From Myxococcales bacterium (GTDB taxonomy: Bacteria > Myxococcota_A > Polyangia > Fen-1088), in assembly GCA_003170035.1 (NCBI GenBank), contig PMZX01000470.1, positions 4,263-16,655 on the forward strand: 12,393 nt of DNA, written 5' to 3'. Positions within the stretch are counted from its first letter, which is position 1; every line of letters starts with the position of its first letter. The notes beneath the pieces are model-generated. The model had not been told where the DNA came from. It ran no database searches and worked only from the letters and a program-made list of their open reading frames with translations. Of this stretch, positions 7,887 to 12,393 are shown piece by piece. The position numbers were made by a program, and so were the translations under genes.

Positions 7887-9598
7887 CGCAACTCCGCGCG
7901 CAGCTCGCGCAGCTTGAGTCCGACCTGATTGAGGCGCAGGTGTACCTTGCGCGCCGAACCCTGCGGGCCGAGCAACTCCTTGGCCATGCGCTCGAGATCG
8001 CCCTTGCAGCGCAAGAACGTCGCGCGCAGGTACTGGCGCTCGACCTCGCCGCTGATGCGCGCGAAAGAAGGCCGGCTGGGCAACTCGATCTCCAGCCTGC
8101 GCCCATGGCCCAGGGTGGCGGGGCGCAACTCGGCCAGACGGGACGCGCCACCTACCAGCTTGTCCACCAAGTCGTCGGGAATGGACAGCAGCGCTGGCGC
8201 GCGCTCGGTGCCGGCCGCTGGTGCCTGCCCATCCAGCAGCCGGGTCAACGCGTGAACAAGCACATTGGTTGCAAGCAGGCGCAGCTCGCGATGGTTGCCC
8301 GGCCAGTCATGGCGCAGCAGCCGATCCAGCGCGTCTCGGCTGACGAACACGGTGAAGGCATCCCGTCGCGCCAGCCGCGCTGCCGGCCGGCCAATCACTA
8401 TCTGGTTCTGGTCCTCGGAAAAGTCTTCGGGCGTGGGGAACTGGGCCAGGTACGCGCGCACCAGGGGCCGTAGCCCGTCGGAGCGCAACGCTTCGAGCAG
8501 GGCGAAGCGCACCAGGTCGGGCAGATCCTCGCGCCGGCTGCGCAGGGGCGGCACGCGCAGCCGCGTCGCTGGATTCAGCCGCATATAGAGGTCGGTGCGA
8601 AAGCGGCCCTGGCGGACCAGATCGTCGAGCGACTGGTTGGTGGCGGCCACCAGTCTGGGCGCGGCCGGGCGCGGCCGCGTGTCGCCCAGCCGAGTCACGG
8701 TCCCGCGCTCGAGCACCAACAAGAGCTGCTTCTGCAGCTCCAGATCTAGGTTCGCAATCTCGTCGAGAAACAGCGTCCCGCCATGCGCCTGCTCGAAAAC
8801 GCCTGCGTGATCCTCGCTGGCCCCGGTGTACGCGCCCCGGCGCGCTCCGAACAGGTGGGCAGGCAGGATCGTGCTCGGGATGGTGGAAAGATCGGTGACC
8901 ACCAGCGCGCCCTTGGCTCCCGAGCGCGGGTGCAGCACGTGCTCGGCGAGAAAGCTCTTGCCCGTGCCGGTCTCGCCCTCGATCAGCACCGGCAAGGGCG
9001 AGCGCGCCAGCGTGACGATGGATCGGCGCAGCTCCCGCATGGCGCGGCTGCGGCCCCAGAACACGCTGCCCTCTTGCGCCGCCTCGGTCAGCGCCAGGGC
9101 GTGCTTGATCTCGGCCGCCAAGCTGCGGCTGTCGATGACCTCGTTCTCGCAGAAGTACAGCAGCGGGTCGGGCGGCCGCGCGGTGCCCAGGTCAGCCCCG
9201 GTGGTGGTCAGCATGACCACCGGCAAGGTGGGATAGTCGCGGCGCAGGCGTTCGAGGATCAGGAGTCCCTGCCGCCGGCGCAACTGCTCCACCGCCTGCT
9301 TGCGCGCCCGCGGCTCATGCGGCAGATCGCTCTTGTCCTCGGGCAGCAGGCGCTCTTCGGGCAGCGCGAAGTGCAGGTCCAGCACCACCAGATCGGGCAA
9401 GGCGGGCAGACGGGCCAGAACCTCGGCCGCCTCGCCATAGTCGTGCGCGCACTTGAGCGGACAGCCGCGATCGCGCTCCTCGCACACCTGGCAGGGCACC
9501 GTCCGATCGCAGCGGGTGACGGTGTCGAACTCGGGCAACTGGCGATGGCACATCTCCACGGTTTGGTCGCGATCATCGATGACCAGCAGTCGGGGCAT
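7883..9598 (-). CDS. NtrC-type sigma-54-dependent activator with a Cys-rich receiver domain
   Basis: 571 residues from the ATG at 9598, which has aggag at 9613-9609 and lies two bases after the preceding stop. The frame is open further upstream, but that part overlaps the small gene. Receiver 1-170: Asp8-Asp9, likely phospho-acceptor Asp74 (VVLDLHF), Thr131 after strand 4, and no obvious conserved Lys. Six cysteines (17, 30, 36, 39, 46, 50) cluster between strands 1-2 and helix 2, and a long insertion (about 78-109) follows Asp74. AAA+ domain about 178-450: Walker A GETGTGKS (208-215), sigma-54 contact loop GAYTGA (255-260), Walker B TLFLDE (275-280), putative arginine finger in GRFRTDLYMR, and DWPGNHREL at 431-439. 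About 40 extra residues occur near 375-418. C-terminal Fis-type helix-turn-helix about 516-565. It should oligomerise and remodel sigma-54 RNA polymerase; the nearest target is the -24/-12 promoter at 10036-10051. Confidence 0.94.
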   Translation of the reverse strand: MPRLLVIDDRDQTVEMCHRQLPEFDTVTRCDRTVPCQVCEERDRGCPLKCAHDYGEAAEVLARLPALPDLVVLDLHFALPEERLLPEDKSDLPHEPRARKQAVEQLRRRQGLLILERLRRDYPTLPVVMLTTTGADLGTARPPDPLLYFCENEVIDSRSLAAEIKHALALTEAAQEGSVFWGRSRAMRELRRSIVTLARSPLPVLIEGETGTGKSFLAEHVLHPRSGAKGALVVTDLSTIPSTILPAHLFGARRGAYTGASEDHAGVFEQAHGGTLFLDEIANLDLELQKQLLLVLERGTVTRLGDTRPRPAAPRLVAATNQSLDDLVRQGRFRTDLYMRLNPATRLRVPPLRSRREDLPDLVRFALLEALRSDGLRPLVRAYLAQFPTPEDFSEDQNQIVIGRPAARLARRDAFTVFVSRDALDRLLRHDWPGNHRELRLLATNVLVHALTRLLDGQAPAAGTERAPALLSIPDDLVDKLVGGASRLAELRPATLGHGRRLEIELPSRPSFARISGEVERQYLRATFLRCKGDLERMAKELLGPQGSARKVHLRLNQVGLKLRELRAELR

Positions 9599-9600
9599 GG

Positions 9601-9936
9601 CTAGTGATCTCCTCTTGCAAGATTGGCAGCCAGGGCTTCGAAGGCCGCCTCCAGCACCAGAGCGCCCTGCACGTCGTCCTGCTCGGCTGCGCGCAGTGCG
9701 CTCTTCAGGGCGGTCTCGAATGTTGCCAGCGCAGCATGAGCGGGCGCAGGTGCCTCCGCACGCAAGCCAGCCCAGATCGCCTCGGCCGAGGCCGGATTGC
9801 CCTCGTCGTCCACCAGGCGCGCCACCAACTCGCCCGGCTGCACCGGGCCGCCCATGTCCCTGCGATCGCGTGCCGGCCACAGCACGCGCTTGACCAGGTC
9901 GTGTCGCAGACAGCGCAGCCACTCGTTCCAGCCCAT
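9601..9936 (-). CDS. Small histidine-box protein, possible phosphotransfer protein
   Basis: A 111-residue acidic, Ala-rich, mostly helical protein, first gene of the operon. I recognise no named family. Near the N terminus it has CLRHDLVKRV (His12), closely matching the kinase H-box KVRHDVIKHR around His727. After a loop, a second block (GELVARLVDDEG...EAIWAGL, about 35-58) aligns without gaps to the kinase segment EDVVRALLEPAP...GIYAQL (748-771). I infer a stand-alone relative of the kinase's dimerisation/phosphotransfer region that could carry phosphate or form mixed helix bundles with the kinase. It has no transmembrane segment or signal peptide. Its stop is 2 bases before the activator start. 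There is no clear Shine-Dalgarno sequence; a TATAGA at 9950-9945 could be a -10 giving an almost leaderless transcript. The gene call is good; the function is a hypothesis. Confidence 0.8.
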   Translation of the reverse strand: MGWNEWLRCLRHDLVKRVLWPARDRRDMGGPVQPGELVARLVDDEGNPASAEAIWAGLRAEAPAPAHAALATFETALKSALRAAEQDDVQGALVLEAAFEALAANLARGDH

Positions 9937-9944
9937 GTCGTCAT

Positions 9945-9950
9945 TCTATA
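9945..9950 (-). promoter_or_regulatory. Candidate -10 element for the signalling operon
   Basis: Read on the minus strand, TATAGA (within TATAGAAT) lies 8 bases before the ATG at 9936. It is the best -10-like match in this short AT-rich patch of otherwise GC-rich DNA. No convincing -35 is seen 16-18 bases upstream. If it is used, transcription would start within a few bases of the start codon, which would fit the absence of a Shine-Dalgarno sequence. Confidence 0.25.
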
Positions 9951-9995
9951 GATGTTGCTCTATTAAAGATAGATCTGGCGGCTGGGATCTGTGAT

Positions 9996-10016
9996 TCCCC
10001 CGGAAAAGCCGGGGGA
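9996..10016. promoter_or_regulatory. GC-rich hairpin/inverted repeat upstream of the sigma-54 promoter
   Basis: cccccgg (9997-10003) and ccggggg (10009-10015), plus a T9996-A10016 pair, form an 8-bp stem with loop aaaag. No T-tract follows on either strand, so a terminator is unlikely. Its centre is about 56 bases upstream of the predicted start of the sigma-54 transcript. It could be a binding site for a dimeric regulator such as the neighbouring activator, or an insulator between the divergent units. This is close for an enhancer site, which usually lies further upstream. Confidence 0.4.
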
Positions 10017-10035
10017 TCGCGCCTCCAGGACAACT

Positions 10036-10051
10036 CGGCACGGGGCCTGCA
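10036..10051 (+). promoter_or_regulatory. Sigma-54 (-24/-12) promoter for the DUF2914 gene
   Basis: The sequence cGGCACGgggccTGCA matches the consensus TGGCACGnnnnTTGCA at every fixed position except the first T and the first T of TTGC, both replaced by C. The invariant GG (10037-10038) and GC (10049-10050) have exactly the required spacing. Transcription would begin at about 10062, giving a leader of about 42 bases to the ATG at 10104, which has a strong ribosome binding site. A sigma-54 activator gene lies in the divergent operon, which supports function. Confidence 0.72.
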
Positions 10052-10103
10052 AAAGCCCGGGATGTCCCGTCCGCGCCGGACGGAAACCACGAAAGGAGAC
10101 CCC

Positions 10104-10502
10104 ATGTTGCTCACCATCGTCCCCATCATCCTCGCCACTGCCACCCCGCCTTCTTCCGCCGTTTCATCTCCCGCTGCCGCCCCTGTGGAGGCCAAACTGG
10201 TGCTCGGCTCGGCCGTGGTCAACCGTCAAGTCGAGCCGCTGAAAGATGCCGACAAACTGTCGGCCGGCCAGACCGTCTATGCCTGGACGCAGACCAGCGG
10301 TCCGGGCGGCGGCTTCATCGAGCATGTCTGGTACTGCGACGGCAAGGCAGTGGCCCGCCACTACCTGCCGCTGGGCGAGGCCAAGCACTGGCGCACCTGG
10401 AGCCGCCACAAGCTGGGCGAGGGTGAGTACCGAGTTGAGGTCCTGGGACCTGACGGGAAGAAGTTGCAGGAGGCGACCTTCAGCGTGGCCGCAGCCGACT
10501 GA
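10104..10502 (+). CDS. Exported DUF2914-type protein, small
   Basis: A 132-residue protein. The start at 10104 is chosen because gaaaggag (10091-10098) sits 5 bases upstream. An in-frame ATG at 10062 would add 14 residues but coincides with the predicted transcription start and has no ribosome binding site. Residues 1-26 resemble a short export signal (LLTIVPIILA then a Pro/Ser/Ala-rich stretch), though without the usual positive N-terminal charge; the longer form would supply one. About 29-129 matches the DUF2914 pattern: GQTVYAWTQ, HVWYCDGKAVAR (74-85), HWRTWSRHKLGEGEYRVEV (95-113) and a last strand LQEATFSV. DUF2914 is a small beta-sandwich-like domain of unknown function, often in exported proteins. 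The sigma-54 promoter directly upstream suggests it is an output of the divergent signalling operon. Confidence 0.85.
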   Translation: MLLTIVPIILATATPPSSAVSSPAAAPVEAKLVLGSAVVNRQVEPLKDADKLSAGQTVYAWTQTSGPGGGFIEHVWYCDGKAVARHYLPLGEAKHWRTWSRHKLGEGEYRVEVLGPDGKKLQEATFSVAAAD

Positions 10503-10536
10503 CCGGCGTTTGACGAGACCAGGAAGGAGAATTGCG

Positions 10537-10653
10537 ATGAATCCCCGAACGTTCTGCAGGGAAAGCCTAAACGTATTCGCCCCGCAAGATCGCGCTAGCC
10601 GACATTCATCCCGGCGAAATAGTCACGAACCGCGCTGGCGGTCTTGCGGGTGA
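10537..10653 (+). CDS. Possible 38-residue ORF or gene remnant
   Basis: An ATG at 10537 follows a good Shine-Dalgarno (aggaaggag, 10521-10529) by 7 bases, 34 bases after the DUF2914 stop. The product (MNPRTFCRESLNVF..., Arg/Ser-rich C terminus) resembles nothing I know, and its last 59 bases lie antisense to the 3' end of uvrC. The ribosome binding site and position suggest the start of a second gene of the sigma-54 unit that has been lost, with the frame running into uvrC. It could also be a genuine small peptide or chance. Confidence 0.25.
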   Translation: MNPRTFCRESLNVFAPQDRASRHSSRRNSHEPRWRSCG

Positions 10654-12393
10654 GGCCCGGCACGGCCAGTAGGTCCTCCAGCGAGGCTTGCTGGATCTTC
10701 TTCAGGCTGCCGAAGTGGCGCAGCAGATCGCGCTGGCGTGCAGGCCCGATGCCGGGGACCAGAGACAGCGCCGAATGCAGGGTGCGTTTCTTGCGCTGGC
10801 TGCGGTGGAAGGTCACGGCAAAGCGATGGGCCTCGTCGCGCAGGCGCTGCAGGACGAACATCTCCGCGCTGTTGGGCCGGATGGCAATCGCGTCCTTGGC
10901 CTGCGGCAAAAAGACACGATCAGGCTGTTGCCCGGCTGGAGCACGCGCGCCTCGCTTCTTTCGCGCTTCGCGCTCGTCGGTCGGCAGACCGCTCGCCCCG
11001 GCCGCCTGTTCTGCGACGACAGCGTCACCCTTGGGCTCTGCCGCAGCATCCACGACCGGCGCCTGGGCTGGCGCGGTGGTGTCGCGTTCCTTGGCCAGGG
11101 CAATGATGGGCAGACCCATGCTGGGCCGCACGTCGATGCCGGCGTCGCGCGCCGCTGCCAGCGCCACGCCCAACTGCCCCTTGCCTCCGTCCACCACCAT
11201 GAGATCAGGAAGTCGCCAGGTGTCCAGACTGTCTTCTGAAAGGGCGCTCTCCCGCGCCCGGCGGAACCGGCGTGACAGCACCTCGTACATGCAGGCAAAA
11301 TCGTCGGGGCTCTGGGCGTTCCGGATCTTGTAGGTTCGGTAGCGCGACTTGTCCGGCTGGCCGTTCACGAAGACCACCAGCGACCCAACCGTCTCGGCGC
11401 CCTGGATGTGCGAGATGTCGTAGCACTCGATCACGCGCGGGAGCCTCTGCAGCCCCAGCCGCCGCTGCAGCCGGCCCAGGGTGGCCTCGGCATCTTCGCG
11501 CGCGTTGCGCCGGCTGGCGAAGCTGGCGGCCGCATTCTTGCGCGCCAGCTCGACCAGATCGTGTCGGGGCCCGCGCACCGGGACCAGAACCTGGACCTTC
11601 TTGCCCCGTCTCTCGCTCAGCCATTCGGCCTTGAGATCAGCGTCGGCGATGGCAAAGGGCAAGAGAACCTCGTCGGGCGGCATTGGTACCAGGTCGTAGT
11701 GCAGCCCGAGGAAGCTCGACAGGATCTCGGCTTCGGGGAATTCCTGGCGCGTGAAGGAAAAGGCGCGACTCCCGATCATCTTGCCTTGCCGCACGGACAG
11801 CACCACCACCTCCAGCGCCATGCCTTCGCGGTGAAAACCGACGACGTCCTGGTCCAGTAGATCGGCTGACACCACCCGCTGTGATTCCAGAACGCTCTCC
11901 AGCGCCTGGATCTGGTCGCGCACGATACTGGCGCGCTCGAACTGGGTTCTTCGTGCAGATTCCTGCATGCGCGCGCGCAACCCGGCCAGCAACTCGTCGT
12001 TCTTGCCCTCCAGGAACAGGCGCACGTCGCGTATCTGCTCGGCGTACTCGTCACGCGACACCGGAACACAACAAGGGCCCAGGCAGCGATTGATCTGGCA
12101 CTGCAGGCAGGGGCGGCTGCGGTGGTGCAGGACATGGTTGGTGCAGGTGCGCAGCCGGAAGTGGCGGTTGACCACGCGCAAGGCTTCCCGGCACGCGCTG
12201 GCCGAGTGGTAGGGGCCGAAATACCAGGCGCCGTCGTCTGCCATGCGCCGCACGATCTCCAGGCGCGGCCACTCGACCCGCGGGTCCAGCCGCAGCGACA
12301 GAAAGTTCTTGTCGTCGGTCAGCTTGACGTTGAAGCGCGGCTGGTGGCGCTTGATCAGGGTGTTCTCCAGCAACAAGGCTTCCTTCTCGTTGC
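10595..12393 (-). CDS. uvrC: Excinuclease ABC subunit C (UvrC), N terminus cut by the window edge
   Basis: 599 codons of UvrC are present; the frame stays open to the window edge (NEKEALLLENTLIK), so most of the GIY-YIG 3'-incision domain and the start lie outside. Visible parts: the end of that domain; the Fe-S region with cysteines spaced 12, 8 and 4 (CTNHVLHHRSRPC, CLQCQINRC, CLGPC), the spacing of the [4Fe-4S] ligands reported for UvrC; the UvrB-binding UVR motif (FERASIVRDQIQALE); the RNase H-like 5'-incision domain with ECYDISHIQG, LMVVDGGKGQL and RDEAHRFAVTFHR; and a C-terminal double helix-hairpin-helix (LVPGIGPARQRDLLRHFGS, LLAVPGLTRKTA). It incises damaged DNA on both sides of a lesion with UvrA/UvrB in nucleotide excision repair. 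Unusual: about 50 Ala/Pro/Glu/Arg-rich residues inserted after IIALAKERD, before the RVFLPQAKDAI strand. It converges with the DUF2914 gene. Confidence 0.98.
   Translation of the reverse strand, partial: NEKEALLLENTLIKRHQPRFNVKLTDDKNFLSLRLDPRVEWPRLEIVRRMADDGAWYFGPYHSASACREALRVVNRHFRLRTCTNHVLHHRSRPCLQCQINRCLGPCCVPVSRDEYAEQIRDVRLFLEGKNDELLAGLRARMQESARRTQFERASIVRDQIQALESVLESQRVVSADLLDQDVVGFHREGMALEVVVLSVRQGKMIGSRAFSFTRQEFPEAEILSSFLGLHYDLVPMPPDEVLLPFAIADADLKAEWLSERRGKKVQVLVPVRGPRHDLVELARKNAAASFASRRNAREDAEATLGRLQRRLGLQRLPRVIECYDISHIQGAETVGSLVVFVNGQPDKSRYRTYKIRNAQSPDDFACMYEVLSRRFRRARESALSEDSLDTWRLPDLMVVDGGKGQLGVALAAARDAGIDVRPSMGLPIIALAKERDTTAPAQAPVVDAAAEPKGDAVVAEQAAGASGLPTDEREARKKRGARAPAGQQPDRVFLPQAKDAIAIRPNSAEMFVLQRLRDEAHRFAVTFHRSQRKKRTLHSALSLVPGIGPARQRDLLRHFGSLKKIQQASLEDLLAVPGLTRKTASAVRDYFAGMNVG

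Noticed and set aside
7060..8151. A 363-codon minus-strand frame spanning the activator/kinase junction
   Set aside because: It is an out-of-frame shadow of both genes, Arg/Gly/Ala-rich with no motif. Such frames are common in this GC-rich DNA.
9613..9636. TGGCTGCC...TTGCA on the minus strand, a possible sigma-54 site before the activator
   Set aside because: The GG-to-GC spacing is one base too long, and it lies inside the small gene in the middle of a coupled operon.
9599..9922. A longer activator beginning about 9922, adding some 108 residues
   Set aside because: The extra part is shifted-frame translation of the small histidine-box gene. The ATG at 9598 has a ribosome binding site and begins exactly at the first receiver strand.
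9996..10016. Intrinsic terminator in the divergent region
   Set aside because: There is no T-run after the stem on either strand, and no gene ends there.

Overview
The window reads as chromosomal DNA of a GC-rich, soil-type deltaproteobacterium, most likely a myxobacterium (Myxococcota, Polyangia-like). This is inferred from the strong G/C third-position bias, a lipoprotein with a very long Thr/Gly/Ser spacer, tetratricopeptide-repeat (TPR) signalling proteins, an NtrC-type sigma-54 activator and a proline/alanine-rich insertion in UvrC. No tRNA, rRNA, CRISPR array, insertion sequence or phage gene was seen. No stretch longer than 300 bases lacks a gene.

Layout. (1) 21-1826, minus: a lipoprotein glycoside hydrolase of the GH105/GH88 type with a repetitive TGG-rich linker. 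(2) 1827-2076: a divergent intergenic region with a perfect 12-bp palindrome just upstream of the hydrolase gene. (3) 2077-4350, plus: a two-gene unit, a rhomboid intramembrane protease with a large soluble N-terminal domain followed 3 bases later by a SIR2-like (NADase-type) protein. (4) 4426-9936, minus: a tightly coupled four-gene signalling operon. Its order of transcription is a small protein carrying a histidine box, a sigma-54 activator with an atypical Cys-rich receiver, a secreted/membrane TPR histidine kinase, and an atypical stand-alone receiver. (5) 9937-10103: a divergent control region with a GC-rich hairpin and a good -24/-12 (sigma-54) promoter pointing rightwards. (6) 10104-10502, plus: a small exported DUF2914-type protein expressed from that promoter. 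(7) 10595-12393, minus: the C-terminal 95% or so of UvrC, cut by the window edge.

How the parts may work together. The sigma-54 activator keeps its GAFTGA-type loop (as GAYTGA) and a C-terminal helix-turn-helix. The only convincing -24/-12 promoter I find lies directly upstream of the divergent DUF2914 gene. The simplest reading is a self-contained relay: periplasmic TPR domain, kinase, histidine-box protein and/or receivers, sigma-54 activator, then DUF2914 gene. The small protein resembles the kinase's own histidine-box region, and both receivers share an unusual long insertion, so the four proteins look co-evolved. The wiring is inference; the motifs and gene overlaps are seen directly. 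The rhomboid/SIR2 pair is a second, independent candidate system, possibly related to defence or stress.
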